Below are positions 8,689 through 17,320 of a stretch of DNA of 64,000 nt, piece by piece. Every line of letters starts with the position of its first letter. The stretch's first letter is position 1. Origin of the DNA: Sphingomonas ginkgonis. GTDB taxonomy: Bacteria; Pseudomonadota; Alphaproteobacteria; Sphingomonadales; Sphingomonadaceae. The DNA is taken from the NCBI RefSeq assembly GCF_003970925.1, contig NZ_RWJF01000001.1:1420501-1484500 (forward strand), read 5' to 3'. The notes beneath the pieces were generated by a model, which was not told the DNA's origin, made no database searches, and saw only the letters and a program-made list of their open reading frames with translations. The position numbers and the translations under genes were made by a program.

Positions 8689-9486
8689 GTGGACGGCGCA
8701 TTGTGGCTGGTCGGCTGCGGGAACATGGCCGGAGCGATGGTCGAAGGCTGGCGCAAGGCCGGGTTCGACTTTGCCTCCACGATAGTTGTTCGGCCGAGCG
8801 GGATCCCCGTTGCCGGTATCCGCACCATAACCGAGCTTCCGCTTGGCGAACCGCCGGCCATCTGCCTGCTTGGGGTCAAGCCACAGAAGCTGGACGAGGT
8901 CGCCCCCAGGCTCTTGCCAAGCATCGCCCCCGCCACCGTGCTGGTGTCGATGCTGGCCGGGGTCGAGGTGGCGAGCCTTCGCGACCGTTTCCCGCAAGCC
9001 CGGGCGATTGTGCGTGTGTTGCCCAACCTTCCCGTCTCAGAACGGCGCGGCGTGCTGCCGCTGTTCGCGGACGGCGACCCCGGAGTCCGTGACGAGCTGC
9101 TCGCCTGGTTCGGGCTGCTCGGCCATGCCTTCTGGTGCGACGAGGAGCGGGAGCTGGCGGCGGTCGGCTCGGTCGCCGGCGCCGGTCCCGCCTATGTGGC
9201 ACGGTTCGTGGCCGCGCTGGCCGCCGCGGGTGAGGAGCGGGGGCTGGCCCCGGATTGCGCCGCGCGGGTGGCGCTGGAGACGGTGCTTGGCACCGCCTTG
9301 ATGGCAGAGGCGGGGCAGGAAGACATGGTCTCGGTTGCCCGCCGGGTCGCCAGCCCCAAGGGCACGACCGAGGCGGGCCTCGCCGTGCTCGACCAGAATC
9401 GCGCGCTCGACCGGCTGGTCGCCGCGACCATCGCCGCGGCCGCCCACCGGGGCGAGGAGCTGGCGGCGCTCGCCCGCCGCGATTGA
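8689..9486 (+). CDS. proC: Pyrroline-5-carboxylate reductase
   Basis: Last step of proline synthesis: NAD(P)H reduction of pyrroline-5-carboxylate. The 265 residues have an N-terminal Rossmann motif (LVGCGNMAGAMVEGW) and the ProC C-terminal signature (GAGPAYVARFVAALAAAGEERGL ... SPKGTTEAGL), so the assignment is firm. The usual MPNTPA segment reads VLPNLPVSERRG here, a modest divergence. It starts with GTG 4 bases after the YbjN stop, so it likely depends on the upstream operon promoter. Confidence 0.95.
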   Translation: MDGALWLVGCGNMAGAMVEGWRKAGFDFASTIVVRPSGIPVAGIRTITELPLGEPPAICLLGVKPQKLDEVAPRLLPSIAPATVLVSMLAGVEVASLRDRFPQARAIVRVLPNLPVSERRGVLPLFADGDPGVRDELLAWFGLLGHAFWCDEERELAAVGSVAGAGPAYVARFVAALAAAGEERGLAPDCAARVALETVLGTALMAEAGQEDMVSVARRVASPKGTTEAGLAVLDQNRALDRLVAATIAAAAHRGEELAALARRD

Positions 9487-9534
9487 TTCAGCCCGGCCGC
9501 TGCCCTAGGCGCGCAGGCCAGAGAAGGATGTAGA

Positions 9535-10419
9535 ATGCCCGCGACTTTCGACGACCGTGACGGATTTATCTGGTTCGACGGCAAGCTGGTGCCGTGGCGC
9601 GAAGCGAACGTCCATGTGCTGACCCACGGCCTTCATTACGCCGGCGCGGTGTTCGAGGGGCAGCGCGCCTACGGCGGCACGATCTTCCGCTTGCGCGACC
9701 ACAGCGAACGGCTGAAGCGCAGCGCCGAACTGCTCGGCTACCAGATCCCGTGGAGCGTCGAGGAAATCGACGCCGCCTGCAACGAGGTCGTGTCGGCAAA
9801 CGGCCTCACCGACGCCTATGTCCGGCCGATCGCCTGGCGGGGATCGGAGCAGATGGGGGTCACCGCCGGCAACTTCCCGCCGCACCTCGCCATCGCGGCG
9901 TGGAACTGGGGAAAATATTTCGACGAGGACAAGGCCGCCAAGGGCCTCCGCCTGGATATCGCGCCCTACCGCCGACCCGCCCCCTACACGGCGCCGGTGC
10001 ACAGCAAGGCTTCGGGCCTGTACATGATCTGCACCTACTCGCGGCAGATCGCCGAGCAGCGCGGCTATGACGACGCGCTGATGTTCGACTGGCGCGGGCA
10101 GGTCGCGGAATCGACCGGCGCCAACGTCTTCTTCGTAAAGGACGGCGCGCTGCACACCCCGACCCCCGATTGTTTTCTCGACGGCATCACCCGGCGCACC
10201 GTGATCGATCTGGCTCAGCGGCGCGGGCTTGCGGTCAACGAGCGGGCGATCTGGCCGGAGGAGATGGAAAGCTTCGAGCAATGTTTCCTGACCGGCAGTG
10301 CGGCCGAGGTGACGTTCGTCCAGTCAGTCGGGCCCTATTCGTTCGAGATCGGCGATCTCTCGCGTCAGCTCGCCCGCGACTACGACGACCTGGTGAACGG
10401 CCGGCTTCCCAACGCGTGA
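9535..10419 (+). CDS. ilvE: Branched-chain amino acid aminotransferase
   Basis: Fold-type IV PLP transaminase that makes or degrades Leu, Ile and Val from 2-oxo acids with glutamate. At 294 residues, key features are FDGKLVPWREANVHVLTHGLHYAGAVFEG at the N-terminus, the PLP lysine in HSKASG (Lys158) and the phosphate-binding VAESTGANVFFV. The ATG is preceded by AAGGA. It sits 48 bp after proC and may be co-transcribed. D-amino-acid transaminases share the fold, but the HGLHYG-type segment fits IlvE. Confidence 0.94.
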   Translation: MPATFDDRDGFIWFDGKLVPWREANVHVLTHGLHYAGAVFEGQRAYGGTIFRLRDHSERLKRSAELLGYQIPWSVEEIDAACNEVVSANGLTDAYVRPIAWRGSEQMGVTAGNFPPHLAIAAWNWGKYFDEDKAAKGLRLDIAPYRRPAPYTAPVHSKASGLYMICTYSRQIAEQRGYDDALMFDWRGQVAESTGANVFFVKDGALHTPTPDCFLDGITRRTVIDLAQRRGLAVNERAIWPEEMESFEQCFLTGSAAEVTFVQSVGPYSFEIGDLSRQLARDYDDLVNGRLPNA

Positions 10420-10517
10420 TCGCTCGCCGGCCTCGCGGTCGGTTTCAATCCTTCTTAATTCATGCTCACTATCGCGCTGGTGTTCCGCATTTTCCTGCGG
10501 CGCACGAGTGAGGACGA

Positions 10518-12872
10518 GTGATCTTCGAGGCGTTCAGGCGGCGGCAGGATGAAGCGGCGGAGATTGCGTCCACCGAGTCGCTGCGCTCCCTGCTGTCCTT
10601 TGCCGAGCCAGTCGACGAGCCCTCGCGAATCGTCCGTAAGGCGCAGATCGACGCCCTGATCCGCCTCGTTCCGGCGACCATCGTCTGCCACTTTGCCGTC
10701 GCCGCGGTGATCTGCACCGGCTTCTACACCGAGGTCCCCGGCTGGCAGCTTGCGCTGTGGCTCGGCTTCAGCTTCATCCTGTGCGGCTCGCGCGCGGTTC
10801 GGGCCTTTCGCCTTCGGCACAATCTCGATTATGCCCGGCGCCGCCCGACCAGCATGCGGGCGATCTGCGTCATCGTCGCCATGCTCGCGGCAACCTGGGC
10901 CGTACCCCTGTGGTGGAACGACCTAATGGGGCCGCATGACCGGCTGCTGCTGGGCGTTGTCTACGTTGCGCTGACCTGCGCCGGGACGGTCACGCTCGGC
11001 ACCGTCGCGCCGGCTGCGATCACCTATGTGGTCCTGCTCACCGCCTGCGAGGTGCTGGCTGGGTTCTGCCTCGGCAGCATGCCCTATGTCGTGCTCAGCA
11101 CGCTGTTCGGGGCCATCATGATCTGGTCGGTGCTGAACGGAGCGCGTCGCTTCAACGCCAACGTTCGCTCGCACCTTGAGCTGCAGGAGCAGAGCGAGCT
11201 GATCGCTCTGCTGCGCGAATTCGAGGCGAGCGGGTCCGACTGGCTGTGGGAACTCGATGAGAAGCTCCACGTCACCTACATGTCGACCGCCATGGCGGAG
11301 GCGATCGGCATTCCGCATGCCGAGCTGATCGGTCGGCCGGCCAGCCTCGTCCTCGATCCCGACGGCGAGGTGGCCAAGCTGTCGACCGGCATGCGCGCGA
11401 TGTTCGCTCATGTCTCCGACCGGACCCCATTCAAGGACCTTGCCGTTCCAGCTCTGAAAGGCCGCCGCTGGTGGTCGCTGTCGGGCAAGCCGCTGATCGA
11501 CAGCCGTGGCCGCTTCCTCGGCTGGCGTGGTGTCGGCTCGGATATCACCGACCTTCGGTTGAGCGGCAGCGACGCGGTTCGCGCCGCGCGGCGCGACCCG
11601 ATGACCGGAATTGCCAACCGGCTGCTCGTCCGCGAGCAGCTGGAGGAGGCGCTGCTGCGGCGGCTGGCCGGCGAAGCGGGATGCACGCTGATGCTGGTCG
11701 ATCTCGACCGCTTCAAGCTGGTCAACGACACGCTTGGCCACGCGGTCGGCGACCAGCTGCTGTGCGAGGTCGCGAGACGGCTCGAGCGGGTTGCGGGAAG
11801 CGGCAGCTGCGTCGGCCGGCTGGGCGGCGACGAGTTCGCCATCATCTGGACCGGCCCGCAGGACCATCCGGCGCTGTCCGGATTGGCCGAGCGGATCATC
11901 GCCGAGATCAGCCGGACCTTCCAGATCGGGGCGGCATCGCTGCACGTCGGCTGCACCGTCGGGATCGCGATCGGCGGCGGCGACGGGATCAGCGAGGAGA
12001 CGCTGATGCGCAGCGCCGACCTGGCGCTCTACAGCGCCAAGGAAGAAGGCCGCGGTGGCTATGCCTTCTATGCCAACTTCATGCTCGAGCGCGCCGAGGG
12101 CGACCGGCTGCTGGAGAACGATGTGCGCGACGCGCTCAACAGCGATGCGCTGAGCCTCGCCTACCAACCGATCGTCGATGCGCGCTCGGGCGCGATCGTA
12201 GGTCGCGAGGCGCTTCTGCGCTGGAACCACCCGCAGCGCGGCGCCATCCCGCCCGACCTGTTCATTCCCGTGATCGAAGACGCAGGCCTCATTCACCAGA
12301 TCGGCGACTGGGTGCTCCGCGAGGCCTGCACCGAGGCGGCGACCTGGTCCGACGAAGCCAGGGTCGCGGTCAACATCTCCGCCGCGCAGCTCGGCGGCGC
12401 CGGACTCGCCAAGACGGTGTTCGGCGCGCTGGCCAGTTCGGGGCTTGCCCCGGGCCGGCTCGAACTGGAGGTCACCGAGAGCATCTTCATGGGCGACGAC
12501 CTGTCGACGCTGGGCAGTCTCGAAGCGCTCCGCTCGCTCGGCGTCGGGCTCGTGCTCGACGACTTCGGTAAGGGTTACTCGAGCTTCGGCTATCTCAGCC
12601 GGGCGCGTTTCTCCAAGATCAAGATCGACCAGAGCTTCGTGCGCGCCGCGGCGGCGGGCGAGCGCGAGGGACGCGCGATCCTCGATGGCATCCTGGCGCT
12701 CGCTCGCGGTCTGGGAATGGCGACCACGGCGGAAGGTATCGAGACGGAGGCCGAGGCCGAGGTCATGCGCGAGCTCGGCTGCCACCAGTTGCAGGGCTAT
12801 TATTTCGGGCGCCCGCGTCCTGCCGAGGCCGTCGCGAAGGAAGAACGGCGCGCGGTCCGCCGCCGCGCCTGA
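10518..12872 (+). CDS. Membrane PAS-GGDEF-EAL cyclic-di-GMP signalling protein
   Basis: 784-residue dual-domain c-di-GMP protein. Residues 55-215 hold about six membrane helices, probably a MASE-like sensor. A PAS domain follows (about 225-350), then GGDEF (motif GGDEF at 436-440, the intact catalytic signature) and EAL (EAL at 564-566). The downstream EAL residues look intact: ELEVTES, DDFGKGYSSFGYL, KIDQSFV and AEGIE. Either or both activities are therefore possible. The GTG start has AGGA upstream. It is monocistronic and convergent with the molybdoprotein gene 9 bp away. Confidence 0.93.
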   Translation: MIFEAFRRRQDEAAEIASTESLRSLLSFAEPVDEPSRIVRKAQIDALIRLVPATIVCHFAVAAVICTGFYTEVPGWQLALWLGFSFILCGSRAVRAFRLRHNLDYARRRPTSMRAICVIVAMLAATWAVPLWWNDLMGPHDRLLLGVVYVALTCAGTVTLGTVAPAAITYVVLLTACEVLAGFCLGSMPYVVLSTLFGAIMIWSVLNGARRFNANVRSHLELQEQSELIALLREFEASGSDWLWELDEKLHVTYMSTAMAEAIGIPHAELIGRPASLVLDPDGEVAKLSTGMRAMFAHVSDRTPFKDLAVPALKGRRWWSLSGKPLIDSRGRFLGWRGVGSDITDLRLSGSDAVRAARRDPMTGIANRLLVREQLEEALLRRLAGEAGCTLMLVDLDRFKLVNDTLGHAVGDQLLCEVARRLERVAGSGSCVGRLGGDEFAIIWTGPQDHPALSGLAERIIAEISRTFQIGAASLHVGCTVGIAIGGGDGISEETLMRSADLALYSAKEEGRGGYAFYANFMLERAEGDRLLENDVRDALNSDALSLAYQPIVDARSGAIVGREALLRWNHPQRGAIPPDLFIPVIEDAGLIHQIGDWVLREACTEAATWSDEARVAVNISAAQLGGAGLAKTVFGALASSGLAPGRLELEVTESIFMGDDLSTLGSLEALRSLGVGLVLDDFGKGYSSFGYLSRARFSKIKIDQSFVRAAAAGEREGRAILDGILALARGLGMATTAEGIETEAEAEVMRELGCHQLQGYYFGRPRPAEAVAKEERRAVRRRA

Positions 12873-12881
12873 CCCGTTAAC

Positions 12882-13628
12882 TCAGATGCCAGCGTACCAC
12901 TGATAGCCGGCGACATCCTCCCAATAGCCGCCCTTGCCGCGCCCGATCCGGCTCAGACGGTCAACCGCTTCCACCCGCATCACATATTTGGCCTGCTTGT
13001 AGCCAAGCTGCCGCTCCACCCGCAGTCGCAGCGGCGCGCCGTGCCCGACCTCCAGCGGCCGCCCGTTCATTCCCCAGGCGAGGATCGTCTGCGGGTGGAA
13101 GGCGTCGATCAGGTCGATGCTTTCGTAATAGGGTGTGCCGCCAAAATCGTCGGCGCAGTGGAAAACGATGTATCGGGCTTCGCTGCGTAGGCCGGCGGCC
13201 TTGAGCAGAAGGGCGAGCGGAACGCCGGTCCACTGGCCGATCGCGCTCCACCCCTCAACGCAGTCGTGCCGCGTGATCTGGGTCCGCGCAGGTAACCCGC
13301 GGATCTGCTCGAGCGAGAGGGCGAGGGGACGCGTGACCAGCCCGTCCACCACCAGGCTCCAGTTGGCGAAGTTGCCCGCTAGGAGCTGCGCATAGGCGGG
13401 GGAGGCGGGCATGCTGTTGCCGTTGGTTCGGAACACCGGGCTCATCTCGGCCGCCGAGAACTCGGGAGCGAGCGCGTCGCGCGGGATGATCAGGCGCTGC
13501 ACGCGTGAAGTCAGGCCCTCGCCGGCGTCGAGGAACCCTTGGAAGGGCTTGGACTGGCTCAGCCGATCGCAGCCGCCGAGCAGCAGTCCGCCCGCACCGA
13601 GCAGCAGGCCGCGACGATCGAGGCTCAT
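12882..13628 (-). CDS. Exported molybdopterin-dependent oxidoreductase (sulfite oxidase fold)
   Basis: 248-residue protein of the sulfite-oxidase/MsrP-like family. The N-terminus has RRGLLLGAGG followed by a lipobox (LLGGC, Cys20), so it is probably Tat-exported and lipid-anchored. The molybdenum-ligating Cys is Cys123 in TRHDCVEGWS. Family motifs HCADDFGGTPYYESIDL and GHGAPLRLRVERQLGYKQAKY follow. It is coupled by a 4-bp ATGA overlap to the upstream cytochrome b gene, its likely quinol or electron partner. It resembles MsrPQ or YedYZ in logic, but this cytochrome b is a different type, so the substrate is unassigned. Confidence 0.88.
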   Translation of the reverse strand: MSLDRRGLLLGAGGLLLGGCDRLSQSKPFQGFLDAGEGLTSRVQRLIIPRDALAPEFSAAEMSPVFRTNGNSMPASPAYAQLLAGNFANWSLVVDGLVTRPLALSLEQIRGLPARTQITRHDCVEGWSAIGQWTGVPLALLLKAAGLRSEARYIVFHCADDFGGTPYYESIDLIDAFHPQTILAWGMNGRPLEVGHGAPLRLRVERQLGYKQAKYVMRVEAVDRLSRIGRGKGGYWEDVAGYQWYAGI

Positions 13629-14482
13629 CGCTGGTCCTCCGGCAGCTTGTAGCGACCGGTAATCATTGACCTCACCTCGTTGATCGGCCCGGCGAGCAGC
13701 ACCATCAGCAGATGGACCACAATGAAGCCGAGGATCGCCATGGCCACGATGAAATGGAGTGACCGTGCCGACTGGCGGCCGCCGAGAAGGGTCAGCAGCC
13801 ATGGCCAGCCCGCATCCATTCCCGGCGACATGGCCAGTCCGGTCAGCACCATCAGCGGCAGGAACACGAAGATCAGCGCGACATAGCTGAGCTTCTGCAG
13901 CACATTGTAGTCGCGCGCCGCGGCGCCGGTCGGGAAGCGGAGGCGCGCGTGCTGCTTGACGTCGTGCCACAGGTTGGCGGGCCGCAGCTCGCTTCCGGTC
14001 AGTCGGAGGTCGCGGCGGAAATGGCCATTGGCGAAGCTGAACAGCCAGAAGGCGAGCCCCGGGATCACCAGCAGCCAGGCGAAGGCGAAATGCCAGCGAC
14101 GACCCCCGGCGAGGTCGTAGACGCCCGGCGCCGCAGCCCAGTCGGGGAAGGCATAGGTCCGTTCCTGCCCATCGAACCCACGCGAGCGGCCGAGCAGGCC
14201 AGTGGTGTCGAGCTTGACCCTGCCGACCCGCAGATAGCCGCTGGTCCGGGTGGCGCCGATCTCGAGCCACGGATGGTCGGCGTTGGCGCCTGCGGCACCC
14301 CAGTAGAGCCGTGGATGGGCGTTGAAGATCATCAGCCCGCTGCCCAGCATGAAGGTGATCGCAACCGCGTTGATCCAGTGCCAGAGCCGGGTCGACAGGC
14401 GGTGGCGGTAGACGGTGTCCCCACCCTTCAGTGGCTCCGCGGGCGGAGCGGACCCGGACAGTTCTGCTGCGGAAGTCGCCAC
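13625..14482 (-). CDS. Cytochrome b/b6-type membrane subunit
   Basis: 285-residue diheme cytochrome b of the formate dehydrogenase gamma / thiosulfate reductase CybB type. Four or five helices carry candidate heme histidines: RLWHWINA, RRWHFAFAWLL, SLHFIVAMAIL and VVHLLMVLL. A soluble loop (about residues 65-125) sits between helices 1 and 2. It is the first gene of a two-gene operon and overlaps the molybdoprotein start by 4 bp. This suggests it passes electrons between the quinone pool and the exported molybdoenzyme. Confidence 0.88.
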   Translation of the reverse strand: MATSAAELSGSAPPAEPLKGGDTVYRHRLSTRLWHWINAVAITFMLGSGLMIFNAHPRLYWGAAGANADHPWLEIGATRTSGYLRVGRVKLDTTGLLGRSRGFDGQERTYAFPDWAAAPGVYDLAGGRRWHFAFAWLLVIPGLAFWLFSFANGHFRRDLRLTGSELRPANLWHDVKQHARLRFPTGAAARDYNVLQKLSYVALIFVFLPLMVLTGLAMSPGMDAGWPWLLTLLGGRQSARSLHFIVAMAILGFIVVHLLMVLLAGPINEVRSMITGRYKLPEDQR

Positions 14483-14638
14483 CTTGATCCTCGTCGTCGT
14501 TGCCCGGCTACGCCACAGCTACGGACCCGACGTCCTGGCGGTTGCGAGCGCGCCCGTGGTTCACCACCATGATCTCTCCGGCCGGTGCACGCCAGCCCTT
14601 TCCACCGCCCGAACGGTCGCTATAAGCCGCCGCGCTGC

Positions 14639-14713
14639 TGGGGCGTCGCCAAGTGGTAAGGCACCGGTTTTTGGTACCGGCATTCGCAGGTTCGAATCCT
14701 GCCGCCCCAGCCA
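14639..14713 (+). tRNA. tRNA-Gln (anticodon TTG)
   Basis: A complete cloverleaf is visible. The acceptor TGGGGCG pairs with CGCCCCA. The D arm is GCC-AAGTGGTAA-GGC. The anticodon stem CCGGT/ACCGG holds the loop TTTTGGT (anticodon TTG). The T arm is GCAGG-TTCGAAT-CCTGC. Discriminator G and an encoded CCA end it. A TATAAG hexamer at 14621-14626 is a plausible -10 element. It is a stand-alone gene between the cytochrome b and the acetamidase-family genes. Confidence 0.97.
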
Positions 14714-14882
14714 GATTTTTCGTACCCGCGGACGCAATGCGTCGCGTGCGGCTAGGTCGCGCCAAGATCCGCGTTCTTTCAATCGGTTGCCGAAGGCTCG
14801 AAAAGCGTTTCTTTTCAAAGCCGCCGGTTGCCCGGCTCCAGTGGTCTGCTACGCGGGACGGCAGGCGAAGTAGGGAGCGGGC

Positions 14883-15920
14883 ATGGCGATGGGTTGGAAG
14901 CTGGCGACGATCATGCTGTTCGCGGCGGCGGGAACGGCGGAAGCCAAGCAGTATGAGCTCCCCGTCACGCCGACGACGGTCGCCTGGGGCCATTACGACG
15001 CCTCCGCGGCGCCCGTTCTCACGGTCCAGTCGGGCGACACGGTGGTGGTACACACCTTGCTGACCAACAGCCCGAAGGGCCTGGAGGGAGCGGGGCTGCC
15101 GGCCGACCAGGTTGAGCCGTCGCTGCGGGCCGTGTTCGATGCCGTGCCCGCGTCGGCACGCGGGCCGGGCGGGCACATCCTCACCGGACCGATCGCCATT
15201 GCTGGAGCCCAGCCGGGGGACACGCTGGAGATCCGGATCCTCAAGATCGATCTCGCCATCCCTTATGCCTATAATGCGTTCGGGCCGACGACAGGCTTTC
15301 TCCCCGACGACTTTCCATACCGCCGGATCAAGATCGTTCCCCTCGATCGGCGTCGCATGACGGGGTCGGTCGCACCGGGGGTGGAGGTGCCGCTGCACCC
15401 CTTCTTCGGGTCGATCGGGGTGGCACCGCCGGCTCCGTTCGGCCGCTATGACTCGACCGCACCCGCAATCCACGGCGGCAATATGGACAATCGCCTGCTG
15501 GTCGCGGGCACAACCCTGTTCCTGCCCGTCCACGCGCCAGGCGCCCTGCTTGAGGTGGGCGATGGGCACGCGGCGCAGGGAAACGGCGAGGTGGACATCA
15601 CGGCGCTCGAGACTTCCCTGGTGGGCACGTTCGAGCTCGTGCTTCACAAGAAGGGTGCTGGAGCCGCCGCCGAGGCCGCCTATCCGCGCGCGGAAACGCC
15701 CGATGCCTTTGTGGCGATGGGCTACGACGAGGATCTTTCCAACGCCGCTCGCAAGGCGGTGCGCAACATGATCGGCTTCCTCGTCGCCGCGAAGGGGATG
15801 AGCCGCGACGATGCCTATATGCTGGTGAGCACAGCCGGCGACGTGGAAGTGACCGAGCTCGTCGACCGCAACAAGGGCGTGCACGTGGTGCTGCCCAAGC
15901 GGGTGTTCACCAGGCGCTGA
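14883..15920 (+). CDS. Exported acetamidase/formamidase family protein
   Basis: 345-residue member of the FmdA_AmdA family, whose characterised members hydrolyse short amides. A signal peptide (about residues 1-21, ending AAGTAEA) indicates export, unlike classic cytoplasmic formamidases. Family features are GHILTGPIAIAGAQPGDTLEIRIL, HPFFGSIGVAPP, the metal-site segment STAPAIHGGNMDNR and GDGHAAQGNGEV, so the fold and probable metal site are intact. It is a single gene downstream of tRNA-Gln, convergent with the GH27 gene. The substrate is unknown. Confidence 0.9.
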   Translation: MAMGWKLATIMLFAAAGTAEAKQYELPVTPTTVAWGHYDASAAPVLTVQSGDTVVVHTLLTNSPKGLEGAGLPADQVEPSLRAVFDAVPASARGPGGHILTGPIAIAGAQPGDTLEIRILKIDLAIPYAYNAFGPTTGFLPDDFPYRRIKIVPLDRRRMTGSVAPGVEVPLHPFFGSIGVAPPAPFGRYDSTAPAIHGGNMDNRLLVAGTTLFLPVHAPGALLEVGDGHAAQGNGEVDITALETSLVGTFELVLHKKGAGAAAEAAYPRAETPDAFVAMGYDEDLSNAARKAVRNMIGFLVAAKGMSRDDAYMLVSTAGDVEVTELVDRNKGVHVVLPKRVFTRR

Positions 15921-15972
15921 CCGGCGGTTCCGCGCGGCCGCAGCGACGTCGCCGCGCGCCAAACCGGCCGAG

Positions 15973-17211
15973 TTACGCTCGCATCGTCACCATGACGACG
16001 CCATGGGCGGGCACGGTGGCGAGGTAGCGACCGCTGATCTGACCTTGGTCCCGGTGCGTCCACAAGTCGCGGACCCGCAGCCGCAGCGACGCCGGATAGC
16101 CGAGCATCGACCAGTCCGCAGCAATGGGGACGCTGGCCTCGCTCCGGTTCCACAGCAGCACCGCACGGCCCCCGTCCGCAAGCGGCTTCATCCAGACCTC
16201 GCGATCGCCATCCTTCCAGACGCGGTGACCCTGGATGCCCGCAGCATCCTGGTCCACCGCGATGACGTCGCGATTGAGCAGGATCTCGCGGGTCGACGGG
16301 GTCATCCTCGCGACGTCGTTGCCGGCGATGAGCGGCGCCGCCATCATCGCCCAGAGCGAGAAGTGCGAGCGATATTCTGCGTCGCTCATTCCGCCATTGC
16401 CGACCTCCAGCATGTCGGGATCGTTCCAGTGCCCGGGACCGGCATAGGGCCACAGGGGTTCGTTCAGGTCGGCGATCGCCGCCACGCCCAAGCTATAGTC
16501 GTGCTTGCCGGTCCACTTGTCGGTGATGTCGCTGGTGGTGCGCCACAGATTGCCGATCCGGCTCGCCCAAAGCCAGGGCTTGGCCGTGCCCCACTCGCAC
16601 ATGGACAGGAGAATGGGGCGGCCGCTGCCCTTCAGCGCGTCGGCCATGAGCGCATAAGCCTCCTCGGCGTTGCGGGGACCGGTCGAGCACCAGTCATATT
16701 TGAGGTAGTCGACACCCCAGCGGGCGTACTGGAGCGCGTCCTGATATTCATGCCCCTGGCTGCCCGGCCGCCCGCCGCAGGTCTTGGCTCCCGCGTCGGA
16801 ATAGATGCCAAACTGAAGCCCGCGGGCATGGACATAGTCGGAGAGGGCCCTGATCCCGGACGGGAACCGGACCGGGTCGGCCGTGATGAACCCGTTCGCG
16901 TCCCGTGGCCCATGCCAGCAGTCGTCGATCACGACATAGCGGTAGCCGGCTTCCCTCATCCCGTTGGTGGCCATGGCGTCGGCGGTGTCGCGGATCACCG
17001 TCTCGTTCACGTTGCAACCGAACTTGTTCCAGCTGTTCCACCCCATCGGCGGCGTCGCGGCGAGACCGTTGCCAAAGCGTTGCGAACCCTGGTCGGGTGC
17101 GACAACCTCCTGCGCCGCCGCTGCCGGGATGCAGGGGAGGGTCGCGACGAGGCTTGCAAAGAGGAGGAGAAGCGCTGCAGCGCTTTGGCGGATCAGCGCG
17201 AGCGTCTTCAT
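15973..17211 (-). CDS. Exported GH27 alpha-galactosidase
   Basis: Glycoside hydrolase family 27 enzyme (alpha-galactosidase or alpha-N-acetylgalactosaminidase), 412 residues. A signal peptide spans about residues 1-33. The catalytic (beta/alpha)8 domain begins at TPPMGWNSWNKFGCNVNE, with RYVVIDDCWHG, the nucleophile Asp173 in YLKYDWCS and the acid/base Asp228 in RTTSDI. A C-terminal beta domain ends in GVVMVTMRA. It starts 110 bp downstream of the molybdoenzyme operon. It likely acts in the periplasm or at the surface on galactosides, consistent with the glycan genes in the rest of the window. Confidence 0.93.
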   Translation of the reverse strand: MKTLALIRQSAAALLLLFASLVATLPCIPAAAAQEVVAPDQGSQRFGNGLAATPPMGWNSWNKFGCNVNETVIRDTADAMATNGMREAGYRYVVIDDCWHGPRDANGFITADPVRFPSGIRALSDYVHARGLQFGIYSDAGAKTCGGRPGSQGHEYQDALQYARWGVDYLKYDWCSTGPRNAEEAYALMADALKGSGRPILLSMCEWGTAKPWLWASRIGNLWRTTSDITDKWTGKHDYSLGVAAIADLNEPLWPYAGPGHWNDPDMLEVGNGGMSDAEYRSHFSLWAMMAAPLIAGNDVARMTPSTREILLNRDVIAVDQDAAGIQGHRVWKDGDREVWMKPLADGGRAVLLWNRSEASVPIAADWSMLGYPASLRLRVRDLWTHRDQGQISGRYLATVPAHGVVMVTMRA

Positions 17212-17320
17212 CGATATCCCTTCTGAGACGAACAGATGGCGGAGGCAATGCGCGACCTGCAAGCGCGATGATGGATCGCCGCTGAGCGCTCGGCCGTGAT
17301 CCTCGTGTCGATCAGCCGGC

